Shown here piece after piece: positions 8,401 to 14,627 of a DNA stretch of 14,644 nt (its first letter is position 1; every line of letters begins with the position of its first letter). Made by a program: the position numbers and the translations under genes. Below the pieces are notes generated by a model. It made no database searches, was not told where the DNA came from, and saw only the letters and a list, made by a program, of their open reading frames with translations. The DNA lies in assembly GCA_027483285.1 (NCBI GenBank), contig JAIXUZ010000161.1, positions 1-14,644 on the forward strand, read 5' to 3'. The DNA is from Bacteroidota bacterium. GTDB lineage: Bacteria > Bacteroidota > Bacteroidia > CAMBQF01.

Positions 8401-9949
8401 TAACAAACCGGCCAAGAAACCGGTGGTACCTAAAAAGGATGAGAAACCAAAGCTTGATGATAAAGGCAACCCTATTAAAATGCCTGCTGATACTATTAAA
8501 AAGAAAAAAGTAAACGACCCCGAAGATACCCCTATTGAGAAAGTAGCGGCGACCTTGGTAAGGGCGGTGCTTAGCTTAAAAACAGTATCGTTTACCTATA
8601 CAACTAACGAGGGTACTGCACTGCCAGGCTACCTGCCACAAAGCAAGCTATTTGGTAACGACCTGAGTGGCGACTATGGCGACCCCTTCTCAGCCCCCGG
8701 CCTACCGTTTGTATTTGGCGCACAGCGCGATATACGCCCTGCAGCTATAGCGGGTAACTGGATAAGCCAGGATACGATTTTGAACACGCAGCTTGGTAAG
8801 ACTACCGGCAATAGCCTGAACATGAATGCTACCATTGAGCCTTATAAAGACTTACGCATTACCCTTAGCGCTACCCGTAACTACAACGAGAACTACTCGG
8901 CTGTATTTAGGTACGACCCGGCTACGCAAACGTATAAGAACTTTAACGCCATGACTACGGGTAACTTTAGCATATCTACCATTACCTGGCGTACTGCATT
9001 TAAAGGCTTTGATAAGGACAACAACTACGCATCGGAAACGTTTGACAAGTTCCTGAACATGCGTAATGAAATGTCGTTTATTGTGGCAAACAAGAATCCT
9101 AACTGGAACGGCCTAACTACCCAAACGGGAACAAACGCAGGCTTTGCCGATGGTTATGGTAAAACATCGCAAGAGGTGTTAGTACCATCGTTTATTGCAG
9201 CCTACTCTGGCCGCAGTGCCAAAGCACAATCGCTGAACCCATTCCCCGCCATACCACTACCTAACTGGCGCATTACCTACGATGGTTTAGCTAAGATACC
9301 GGCCCTTAAAAAGATATTTAAGAACCTTACGGTTAGCCATTCTTACCGATCGACCTATAACGTAGGCTCTTTTGTTAGCGACTTGAAATTTGGCGAGAAC
9401 AATGGCGGTGCAAGCACCTTTAACAATGATGGCGACTTTATATCACGCTACGCATTATCAGGTGGTGTATCTATAAGCGAGCAGTTTGGGCCACTTATTG
9501 GGTTTGATATGACCTTGCAAAACAGTTTGCTTGCCCGTTTTGAGATTAAGAAAACGCGTACGCTTAACCTAAGCATCAACAACAACCAGTTAAATGAGAT
9601 TACTAACGACGAGATTGTAATTGGTACAGGTTATGTGATTAAAAACGTTACCCTTCCGCTTAAAATAGGCCAGGGAGGCAAAAAACCCAGGGCCGACCTT
9701 AACATAAGGGCTGATATATCTATACGTAATAACTTAACTATTACGCGTAAGATTGTAGAGAACGTAAACCAGCCAACAGCGGGTATGATGAACATCTCTA
9801 TTAAAACATCGGCCGACTACCAGCTAAACTCACGTTTTATGGTGCGCCTGTTCTTTGACCGTATGATTAACAGGCCGGCTATATCTAGCCAGTTCCCAAC
9901 ATCGAACACCAACGCGGGTTTAAGCTTACGCTTTACCCTAGCACAATAA
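2462..9949 (+). CDS. sprA: T9SS outer-membrane translocon SprA (Sov)
   Basis: SprA is the giant outer-membrane beta-barrel (36 strands in the known Flavobacterium structure) through which T9SS cargo crosses the outer membrane. Its partners include PorV and a plug protein. At 2495 residues it is close to Porphyromonas Sov and Flavobacterium SprA in length, so it appears complete. A Sec signal peptide covers residues 1-23 (hydrophobic core 8-22, V-W-A before the cleavage site). Hallmarks include the N-terminal conserved block at 110-161 (PSNVKTDITYDPQTGDYN, then YRPPTYMT and YWR), GGEDDIIKLIEFGNVNLP near 275, IDDFEGAE near 870, and the second SprA_N-type block from about 1026 (WEAANIDYIEFWMMDPF). 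Many aromatic-alternating strands follow, up to the C-terminal barrel strand (GLSLRFTLAQ). A Lys/Pro-rich disordered stretch lies at about 1980-2024. The start is TTG at 2462: TAG at 2453-2455 is in frame just upstream, and any later start would cut the signal peptide. AGAGAG (2454-2459) sits very close to it. The gene is transcribed alone and ends at a bidirectional terminator. Confidence 0.97.
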   Translation: MRLIAKTFVFSVLFTVVVSIVWASSLDFTPQYTPAEILNYTEEEDYTDSESEQTTVELKHQPTETDLMGGYLPMVVDTPPTGDSLHFPQSDSDIDPFNQDPHNYWILNDPSNVKTDITYDPQTGDYNVTQKMGDENYRPPTYMTSREYNEYRFDQQMRKYWRDRLDADNDAEAKSRGLIPQIKVKGKLFETIFGSNVIDIRPNGSAEIILGYTSNRTQNPNLPINQQRIGALNFQNKIQMSVIGKIGDRIQLGTNYNTETGFAFDNKLNLKYEGGEDDIIKLIEFGNVNLPLTGQLIQGSQSLFGIKTQLQFGRLKATVLFSQQQGQKQTIELQGGAQTTKFEFSANNYEANRHYFIGQRFHDTYNTALQGLPVVISPVNITRIEVWVTNKIFAVDNVRNILALQDLGETAPDGYNQVGVNYTGSPQNYPDNGNNTLNPPVLSTTYPTVRDISNGGAGTFYDANTSPFAGLVDYEQLTNARMLSAQDYTINTRLGYISLNQPLNNDEVLGVAYQYQYNGQVYQVGEFSNDGIPGQQALIVKMLKSTTLNTKLPMWDLMMKNVYSLGGYQISPDNFQMNVTYLNPTTNNKINFLPEGAAFQGVPLIQPLGVDRLNNQNDPMPDGRYDMIDGITINKATGRIYFPKVEPFGKDLRTLFNAAEAAAGLPNKYAYDSLYRTTQPLAQLDAVHNRFYLSGQYQAASGAEISLNAMNIQQGSVTVTAGGINLKENVDFTVDYALGKVRIINEGIMNSGTPIKISLENNSLFNVQTRRLIGTHLDYKVNKDFQLGATIMNLTERPITFKINIGDEPISNTIWGIDGTFKKDAPVITRLLDKLPFYSTKAPSSIMASFETAHIIPGHSKIIGKTGTSYIDDFEGAETSIDIRNFGLWSLASLPEGQSDLFPEGTTTLDNIDYGKNRALFSWYTIDPLFANSNNLTPQHIVNDNVQRADHNVRQVIETEVFPNKQRPGNQVAVVPMLNLAFYPNQRGPYNFDASQSTFSKGLNPDGTLKDPASRWGGIMRRIETNDWEAANIDYIEFWMMDPFNSDNPQNPYLGNDTWADPNKGGELYIDIGNVSEDVLKDGRQSFENGIPPDGSLDPTKIANTPIGRVPLVQQLVNAFDNNPESRQFQDVGFDALGDTAELNFFTTGVGSTSQGSYESRLVSAGVLQTVIDEIKRDPSNDNYRYFRGNTLDGQQATILSRYKRFSMPQGNSPIGETTVDGVAQTAQSPLPNIEDINRDNTLSTTESYFQYKIKLRPKDLVVGKNYVTDKFTVPVSTSAGDKEITWYQFRIPIRSYEKQIGSINDFRAIRFIRVFMKGWQDSVVCRFARFELVRGEWRRFGDQLQWPGAYVTPDPSATFFAVSTVNIEENGRKEPTKYVLPPGINREIDITTTNLQRLNEQSEQILVCNLGDGDARAIYKNTKFDMRAYKNLKMYVHCEQYGTTTLNDKDVTAFIRLGSDFDQNYYEFETPMFTTTPGAADAEDIWPEINNVDFALDILQSVKQQRNFIAGYDINMPFTVDTVIGGIMRRITVRGNPNLGGVLAIMIGVRNPLKNDNPWGNDDGLPKCAELWFNELRLSDYFEKGGYAVNARVQAQLADLGTSTVSFGRSTFGFGNVDQRPLDRQRNNTTQYDFSTTIDFGKFFPAKWGVSIPFFTNRGEIWSNPQFNPLDPDIKFDVALATALATGGEPAENSLRLSNQDYTRRRSINFTNVRIVRQSTPGTGGKPKKVYPWSVSNFDFTYSYTELFKRSINTAYFIDKNYLGALGYNYQVQTPKSLKPFDKIKAFSSPWLALIKDINITPLPQRLSIRNDINRHYAETRIRDVAAASNAGFLPLPPQYTKSYTWNRNYDLQWPITKSIQMNFRATNNARIDEDTGRVDTRAKRDSILNNIQNFGRNTNYSQSFDITYQLPINKIPLLSFVTASANYASTYSWTAASLDTTAQKLGNMIQNSRTQGLTGQLNMMQLYNKIPYFKKIMANKPAKKPVVPKKDEKPKLDDKGNPIKMPADTIKKKKVNDPEDTPIEKVAATLVRAVLSLKTVSFTYTTNEGTALPGYLPQSKLFGNDLSGDYGDPFSAPGLPFVFGAQRDIRPAAIAGNWISQDTILNTQLGKTTGNSLNMNATIEPYKDLRITLSATRNYNENYSAVFRYDPATQTYKNFNAMTTGNFSISTITWRTAFKGFDKDNNYASETFDKFLNMRNEMSFIVANKNPNWNGLTTQTGTNAGFADGYGKTSQEVLVPSFIAAYSGRSAKAQSLNPFPAIPLPNWRITYDGLAKIPALKKIFKNLTVSHSYRSTYNVGSFVSDLKFGENNGGASTFNNDGDFISRYALSGGVSISEQFGPLIGFDMTLQNSLLARFEIKKTRTLNLSINNNQLNEITNDEIVIGTGYVIKNVTLPLKIGQGGKKPRADLNIRADISIRNNLTITRKIVENVNQPTAGMMNISIKTSADYQLNSRFMVRLFFDRMINRPAISSQFPTSNTNAGLSLRFTLAQ

Positions 9950-9966
9950 CACTACCTATTGTATAT

Positions 9967-10001
9967 AAAAAAAGCCCCTACAAATTGTTGGGGCTTTTTT
10001 T
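9967..10001. terminator. Bidirectional intrinsic terminator between sprA and the EEP gene
   Basis: Seven A's and GCCCC (9974-9978) pair with GGGGC (9990-9994) and a run of seven T's (9995-10001). The stem is 12 base pairs around an 11-base loop, and part of the loop (ACAA/TTGT) is itself complementary. Because A-run and T-run flank the GC core symmetrically, it can terminate both the rightward sprA transcript and the converging leftward transcript. The stop codon of the EEP gene (10000-10002) overlaps the outer T-run. Confidence 0.9.
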
Positions 10002-10893
10002 ATTTGACTATTTCTACCAATAAAGGAAAATGGTCTGAAGGCCAACGGCCATTTGGAAGTTTATCGTTTAGCACTTTATAACTTTGCGCTTCAAAATCTA
10101 TTAACCAAACATAATCAATCCGGCCCTTATACTCTTCATTCAATTTAAACCCATTAAAAGTACCAATAGTACCCATAGGCTTATTTACCAATTTTATAAA
10201 GCTATCATCCCTACCGCGCAGGGTTAACTGCCCATCTACAGCAATGTTGTTATAAAGCTTATCAGTAGGTTGCAAATTAAAATCGCCCACCCATACAACC
10301 GGCATCCAGTTTAGTATATCCTCATTAATAAAAAGGCTGTCGTTAACTACATACTCATCGCCTATCTTATATATAAAATCAACAATCTGGCGAATGCTAT
10401 TCTCTTGCGCAAGTTTGCCTTTATGGTCTAAGTGGGTGTTGATAAACAAGAAATTTTTATGGGTGATGGTATCACGCAGTACAGCCCAGTTGCACATACG
10501 GTTACAGGCTGCATCCCATCCTTTGCTGGGTTTTTCAGGTGTTTCCGATAGCCAGAACCATCCATTCTTCATCAGTGTAAACTTATCGGCCTTGTAAAAT
10601 ATGGGTATGTATTCGCCTAGGGTTTTACCATCATCGCGCCCTACACCAAGGTATTTATAGCCGGTAAGTTCTTTACCCAGGTATTCTAATTGCGGGTGCA
10701 ACACCTCTTGAAAGCCAATAACATCGGCATTGGTCCCCTTAACCAATTTAGTCAACCCCTCTTTGCGGTTATCCCATTTATCTGGCCCATCGGCGGGGTT
10801 ATCGAACCGTATGTTATAGGTAAGTATAGAGTATATTTGAGCAAAACTGCACAAAGGCAAAAGTAGGCAGGCAAAAATTATCATACGTTTCAT
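10000..10893 (-). CDS. Secreted endonuclease/exonuclease/phosphatase (EEP) family protein
   Basis: The 297-residue protein begins with a Sec signal (residues 1-19, ending CSFAQ; cleavage is likely after Ala18). The Cys at 15 is not in a convincing lipobox. The mature part shows the EEP (DNase I/exonuclease III-like) metal and catalytic set: Asn27 in YNIRFD, Glu63 in GFQEV, His154 in INTHLDH, Asp204 and Asn206 in VGDFNLQPTD, Asp260 in RIDYVWL, and Asp287-His288 in SDHFPL. The family cleaves phosphodiester or phosphomonoester bonds in nucleic acids, phosphoinositides or sphingomyelin, and the substrate here cannot be told. The NIRFDNPADGPDKWDNRK segment is the form common in exported Bacteroidota members. 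It should act in the periplasm or outside the cell. It lies 53 bases downstream of pth on the same strand and converges on sprA. There is no T9SS C-terminal sorting domain, since the EEP fold runs to the last residue. Confidence 0.9.
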   Translation of the reverse strand: MKRMIIFACLLLPLCSFAQIYSILTYNIRFDNPADGPDKWDNRKEGLTKLVKGTNADVIGFQEVLHPQLEYLGKELTGYKYLGVGRDDGKTLGEYIPIFYKADKFTLMKNGWFWLSETPEKPSKGWDAACNRMCNWAVLRDTITHKNFLFINTHLDHKGKLAQENSIRQIVDFIYKIGDEYVVNDSLFINEDILNWMPVVWVGDFNLQPTDKLYNNIAVDGQLTLRGRDDSFIKLVNKPMGTIGTFNGFKLNEEYKGRIDYVWLIDFEAQSYKVLNDKLPNGRWPSDHFPLLVEIVK

Positions 10894-10905
10894 GCCCTAA
10901 ATCTA

Positions 10906-10913
10906 CAAATCTA
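10906..10913 (-). promoter_or_regulatory. Candidate -7 box upstream of the EEP gene
   Basis: On the minus strand TAGATTTG matches TAnnTTTG exactly, 12 bases before the ATG at 10893 and inside the 53-base gap after pth. No TTG is found at the -33 distance. It suggests the EEP gene may be transcribed independently of pth with a very short leader. Confidence 0.35.
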
Positions 10914-10946
10914 TTATTAAGGCATTATGAAACTATCTGCTAAGAG

Positions 10947-11510
10947 CTACTTATTGTTGTACTTGTTCATAGCATTGTTTAGGCCCTCTAAGGCAAAGGC
11001 TTTTACAAAGTCGGAGGCGGTTTGTACCCTGGCGGTTAGGGTTTTCTGTTCTTCATCGTCCCACTCTCCCAAAACATAATCAACCTGGCGGCCTTTGGCA
11101 AAGTTGTTGCCTACCCCAAAGCGCAGGCGTGCATAAGCAGCTGTTTGCAATACCTCCTGAATGCTTTTGAGCCCGTTGTGGCCACCATCGCTGCCGGAAC
11201 CTTTCATACGCAGGGTACCAAAAGGCAGGGCTAAATCGTCAGTAACTACAATAAGGTTTTCTAAAGGAATTTTTTCGTCGGTAAGGTAATGGCGGATGGC
11301 TTTGCCGCTAAGATTCATAAAGGTGGTGGGCTTAATAACCACCAACTGCTTATTCTTTACTCTAATGGTTGCAGTATATGCCAAGCGCTGCAATGTAAAC
11401 GAGCCACTGGCTTGTTTTACCAACTCGTCGGCTACTAAAAAGCCAACGTTGTGGCGTGTAAAATCATATTCAGGGCCAATATTACCTAACCCAGCTACCA
11501 GATATTTCAT
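10947..11510 (-). CDS. pth: Peptidyl-tRNA hydrolase
   Basis: Pth recycles tRNA from peptidyl-tRNA released by stalled ribosomes and is an essential cytoplasmic enzyme in most bacteria. The 187-residue protein has the family's normal length. All key residues are visible: Asn10 in GLGNIGPEY, catalytic His20 in TRHNVGF, Asn66 in TTFMNLSG, Asp92 in TDDLALPFG, and Asn112 in GSDGGHNGLKSI. The R-L-R-F-G-V-G motif at 128-134 is also typical. The start at the ATG at 11510 gives the standard MKYLVAGLGN N-terminus. It lies 29 bases downstream of the LytTR regulator gene, so read-through from that unit is possible. A candidate -7 box sits in the gap. Confidence 0.96.
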   Translation of the reverse strand: MKYLVAGLGNIGPEYDFTRHNVGFLVADELVKQASGSFTLQRLAYTATIRVKNKQLVVIKPTTFMNLSGKAIRHYLTDEKIPLENLIVVTDDLALPFGTLRMKGSGSDGGHNGLKSIQEVLQTAAYARLRFGVGNNFAKGRQVDYVLGEWDDEEQKTLTARVQTASDFVKAFALEGLNNAMNKYNNK

Positions 11511-11526
11511 AAATACAATAAAGGGG

Positions 11527-11534
11527 CAAATGTA
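11527..11534 (-). promoter_or_regulatory. Candidate -7 box upstream of pth
   Basis: On the minus strand TACATTTG matches TAnnTTTG exactly, 16 bases before the pth ATG and inside the 29-base gap. The -33 position falls within the end of the regulator gene and has no TTG. It would give pth its own promoter with a leader of about 10 bases. Confidence 0.35.
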
Positions 11535-11539
11535 AGGCT

Positions 11540-12241
11540 TTAAATGGTGTTTAAACGCTGCATGAGCGGCTTAACCTTGTTTCGGCTAACGGGTATAGTG
11601 GCCTGATCAATAATAAGCAGGTTATCTTCTATTCGGTTAATTTTATCAAGCCTTACTATAAATGAGTTGTGGGTACGGAAGAAGGCATCTTTAGGCAGCG
11701 CCTCTTCCATAGATTTCATGGTAGAGTGGATGGTATACTTTTTATTAAGTGTAATAATCTGAACATAGTCGGCCAGCGCTTCTACGTACATGATATCAGT
11801 ATACTTTATCTTTTCTAATATTTTGTTAACCTTGATAAAAAGGTGGTCGTTTTGCTTACCCACATCGGCAGTGCCCATCTGTTTGGCAATTTTAACAACC
11901 TTTAGCATGGTTTTTACAAACCGGTCATCAGTAAAAGGTTTTACTAGAAAATCAGTAACGTCATACTCAAAGGCATCGGCGGCGTGTTCTTTATTACCGG
12001 TAACCAATACCACTTGCGATTTGTTAAGTTCCAGCGATTTCATAAACTGAAAGCCTGTCATACCGGGGAGGTGGATATCCAAAAATATCAGGTCTATCTT
12101 CTCATCGGCTAAAATGCGCGCAGCATCAATAGCCGTTGGGCAAAGGGCTACAATAGTAACCTCTGACCATAGCGACAGCCTGTTTTCTAAGTCTATCCTG
12201 ATAAACTCATCATCATCTACTATCAAACACCTCAATTCCAT
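11540..12241 (-). CDS. LytTR-family response regulator transcription factor
   Basis: The 233-residue protein joins a receiver domain (about 1-120) to a LytTR DNA-binding domain (about 133-232). Receiver residues are intact: acidic pocket Asp9-Asp11, phospho-acceptor Asp55 in FLDIHLPG, Thr81 and Lys101 (VKPF). The LytTR part has IMYVEALADYVQI at 150-162, FFRTHNSFIVRL at 187-198 and IPVSRNKVKPLMQRL at 216-230, the usual positions of DNA-contacting residues. It is a cytoplasmic activator or repressor that binds direct repeats. The gene lies 210 bases downstream of the hybrid kinase on the same strand, with its own promoter in between. This makes the two likely but unproven partners. Its targets are unknown; autoregulation is possible (see the repeat at 12372-12400). 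Confidence 0.93.
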   Translation of the reverse strand: MELRCLIVDDDEFIRIDLENRLSLWSEVTIVALCPTAIDAARILADEKIDLIFLDIHLPGMTGFQFMKSLELNKSQVVLVTGNKEHAADAFEYDVTDFLVKPFTDDRFVKTMLKVVKIAKQMGTADVGKQNDHLFIKVNKILEKIKYTDIMYVEALADYVQIITLNKKYTIHSTMKSMEEALPKDAFFRTHNSFIVRLDKINRIEDNLLIIDQATIPVSRNKVKPLMQRLNTI

Positions 12242-12277
12242 AATTAAGCCAAACCGTTATAGGAACGCATATTACTA

Positions 12278-12309
12278 CAAAGGTAACTTTTTAGGGGCAT
12301 ATTATCAAA
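12278..12309 (-). promoter_or_regulatory. Promoter of the LytTR regulator gene
   Basis: On the minus strand TTTG (12306-12309) is followed after 20 bases by TACCTTTG (12278-12285). Both match the Bacteroidota -33/-7 consensus exactly, with standard spacing. Transcription would start near 12271, leaving a leader of about 30 bases. This is the best promoter match in the window and implies that the regulator can be expressed separately from the kinase. A second -7 match (TATGTTTG, 12409-12416) has a less suitable spacing of 22 to the nearest TTG. Confidence 0.6.
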
Positions 12310-12371
12310 AAAAAATCCTTTTGTCAAAACAGCCTTAGCAACCAAATAATTAGAAAGAATATGTTATTACC

Positions 12372-12400
12372 ATTATGATACAAAAAATATGCAATTATGA
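12372..12400 (-). repeat. Direct repeat, 22-base period, upstream of the LytTR gene
   Basis: ATTATGA occurs at 12372-12378 and again at 12394-12400 (plus-strand reading), two helical turns apart and about 65 bases upstream of the regulator's -33 box. LytTR proteins typically bind imperfect direct repeats of about 9 bases spaced by about two turns, so this could be an operator. The unit is short and AT-rich, so coincidence is quite possible. Confidence 0.25.
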
Positions 12401-12451
12401 AAACCCGGCAAACATAATTTTGAACCTACAACACATTGCAATAGCAATTGG

Positions 12452-14557
12452 TTAGCTTGATTTTTTAAATACCAAATCAACCAGTTCAACCAGCTGCGCT
12501 TCGACAAACGGTTTAACCAAAAAGCCCATCATCCCTAATGCTAAACAGCGTTCTTTCTCGCCGGGTTTAACATCGCCTGTTAAGGCAGCAATAGGAACCG
12601 CAGCCACCCTGGTATTTATATTGCTTCTGATATGGGCTAGTGCCTCCATTCCGTCCATACCTGGCATGTGGAGGTCGGTAAGCACAAGGTCTGGTATTAC
12701 CTCTTCAACCTTATCTATCATTTGCGCTGCCGATGATGTAACTATAACATTGGCCCCATACCCTGATAGAATATGCTCAAGCAGCATGGTATTCATCTCC
12801 TCGTCGTCGCAAACCAAAATGGTTTTACCCCTAAATATATCCTTGGGGTACACTTTGTCATTTTTATCACTAACCGCATCAGCAGAACTTACAGGATACG
12901 CAAGGGTGGCAACAAAACTACTGCCTACATCGGTTGTGCTAAGCACCTCTACAGTGCCGCCCTGCAACTCAACCATACGTTTAACAATGTTTAAGCCTAA
13001 GCCTGTGCCGCCGTATTTGCGGGTTATGCTGTTATCGGCTTGGGTAAATTCTTCAAAAACCGAGTTGATTTTATCGGCGGGAATACCAATACCGGTATCG
13101 CTAACCTCAAACTTAATTGTAGCCATACTATCGGCAAGGGTAATAAGTTTACAGCTTACAATAATATCACCCTTATGGGTAAATTTAATAGCGTTTGATA
13201 CCAGATTGTATAAAACCTGCCTCAGTTTAACAACGTCGCCAATTATAGTTACGGGCACCTTAGGGTCAAGCTCTGTTTTAAGTTTCAACCCTTTATCTGC
13301 AGCCTGCTTATCATACAACAACTTAACATCTTCAAAAACCTCGTTAACACTAAACAGCGTGTTTTCCAACTGTGTTTTTCCGGCTATAAGCTTGCTATAG
13401 TCTAGCACAGGGTTAATCACACTCATTAGGTGTTTAGAAGACCGAAGCAGGGCATTGGCCATGGTTTGCTGCTGGGTGCTTAAATAGCTATTTGCCAATT
13501 GTTCTGAAAAACCAACCAACGCGTTAAGCGGGGTTCGTATTTCATGGCTCATGTTAGAGGCAAAGTCTTCGCGGGCCTTAGCCAGCATCTCTGCATTTAT
13601 ACGGGCGGTATTCAATTCTTTTTGTAGGCGGAAGTTTCGGTTAGCATCTCGTTGAATTAAAAAGGCGAACAACAACAAGAATACAATACCTGCCGCACCC
13701 AGGTTAATCATAATGTCGCGGGTGCTATTGTTTAAGCTACCTGCTGTAGTCAAAATCTGTTCTTCGGTAACATGTATTTCTGCCTGCTCCATTTGGCGGG
13801 TAAGGGTATACAGGCGCGAGTCGGTAAGCTGCTCATCGGCAATAAGGGCCAGCATCTTCTTCAGGTTCTCCTCTTTAACGGTAAGTTCAGCCTGGCGAAG
13901 GTTGCTAATAATGCGGTTTACCTTTTCAGCTTCTTGTTTTTTACTAACCGTATCGGGTATAAAAATGGTAAGCTCTTCTTTGCCATCCTTGCGTTTTTTC
14001 TTTTTGGTAAATACCCTCTTCCAAAAGGTTTGCTTACCAGTGTTTACTGCATTTAGGCGCGATGGGTCTTCGGCTATGCTTTTAATATCCTTATCAACCG
14101 ACTTGTTTTCTTTTTCAACAACTTTTTTAGTTGCCTCGTCAAAAGCAGCCATATCTGTATTCTCGTTTATACTGTATGCCCGAAATACATAAAGCTCAAG
14201 CCTTTTATCTGCTAATACGTATAAAGAGTCTACCAGTTTTTTGCGGGCGGGGTTGTCTTTTGCCAGTAACTGGAGGCTATCTATAACAACATAAATATCG
14301 TTACGGTCAACATCAAAATCAACAAAGGCAGTGCTATCGTTGCTGGTACCATAGCGGTTAATGGTTTCGCCGGCTATATCTAGCTTACCTAAAGCCCTAT
14401 CCCAGGTTTGGATAAACACATTGGGGTCGTTGATTTTATTAACCAGCCCCGAGTGTTCTTTTAACTGTTTATTAATGATATATAATGAGAAAGCTATTGC
14501 AGACATAAGCAGCAATAGCCCTAGCACAACTTGTAATGTAATGTATGACCTTTTCAC
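12452..14557 (-). CDS. Membrane-bound hybrid sensor histidine kinase (HisKA-HATPase-REC)
   Basis: About 701 residues. It has TM1 at 9-28, an extracytoplasmic sensor region of about 255 residues (29-283) that matches no domain I recognise, and TM2 at 284-302. The cytoplasmic part has a helical linker, HisKA with phospho-acceptor His338 in NMSHEIRTPLNAL, and an HATPase with N-box Asn455, DTGIGIP at 487-493, VFEEF and GGTGLGLNIV at 516-525. A C-terminal receiver follows, with Asp584-Asp585, phospho-acceptor Asp628 in LTDLHMPGMDG, Thr660 and Lys682. All catalytic residues are present, so it should be active. No Hpt domain is present. The sensor region has a strongly basic patch (about 180-193) and a probable coiled coil (about 205-268) leading into TM2. 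An in-frame TAG at 14564-14566 limits the start to TTG 14560 or GTG 14557. I chose GTG, giving MKRSYITLQ, but TTG adds only one residue. It lies upstream of the LytTR regulator. The ligand is unknown. Confidence 0.93.
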   Translation of the reverse strand: MKRSYITLQVVLGLLLLMSAIAFSLYIINKQLKEHSGLVNKINDPNVFIQTWDRALGKLDIAGETINRYGTSNDSTAFVDFDVDRNDIYVVIDSLQLLAKDNPARKKLVDSLYVLADKRLELYVFRAYSINENTDMAAFDEATKKVVEKENKSVDKDIKSIAEDPSRLNAVNTGKQTFWKRVFTKKKKRKDGKEELTIFIPDTVSKKQEAEKVNRIISNLRQAELTVKEENLKKMLALIADEQLTDSRLYTLTRQMEQAEIHVTEEQILTTAGSLNNSTRDIMINLGAAGIVFLLLFAFLIQRDANRNFRLQKELNTARINAEMLAKAREDFASNMSHEIRTPLNALVGFSEQLANSYLSTQQQTMANALLRSSKHLMSVINPVLDYSKLIAGKTQLENTLFSVNEVFEDVKLLYDKQAADKGLKLKTELDPKVPVTIIGDVVKLRQVLYNLVSNAIKFTHKGDIIVSCKLITLADSMATIKFEVSDTGIGIPADKINSVFEEFTQADNSITRKYGGTGLGLNIVKRMVELQGGTVEVLSTTDVGSSFVATLAYPVSSADAVSDKNDKVYPKDIFRGKTILVCDDEEMNTMLLEHILSGYGANVIVTSSAAQMIDKVEEVIPDLVLTDLHMPGMDGMEALAHIRSNINTRVAAVPIAALTGDVKPGEKERCLALGMMGFLVKPFVEAQLVELVDLVFKKSS

Positions 14558-14619
14558 CAAGCGCTAAGGTAGTTTTTCTATTTGTGATTTTGCCTGCGCT
14601 GCACAATCATTTCCTATTG

Positions 14620-14627
14620 CAAAAATA
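14620..14627 (-). promoter_or_regulatory. Candidate -7 box for the hybrid kinase gene
   Basis: On the minus strand TATTTTTG matches TAnnTTTG exactly, about 60 bases upstream of the kinase start. The -33 element would lie at or beyond the window edge and cannot be judged. Confidence 0.35.

Noticed and set aside
10000..10893. The EEP protein as a possible T9SS cargo, because it neighbours sprA
   Set aside because: The EEP fold runs to the C-terminus with no added sorting domain, and T9SS cargo genes do not generally cluster with sprA.
12435..12448. ATTGC-AATA-GCAAT inverted repeat just after the kinase stop codon, as a possible terminator
   Set aside because: The stem has only five base pairs, is AT-rich and has no T-run on the minus strand after it.
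12621..13400. A 259-codon rightward open frame opposite the hybrid kinase gene
   Set aside because: It lies wholly antisense to clearly conserved HisKA, HATPase and receiver coding sequence, and its translation has no recognisable domain and a low-complexity Ser/Leu-rich composition typical of a shadow frame.
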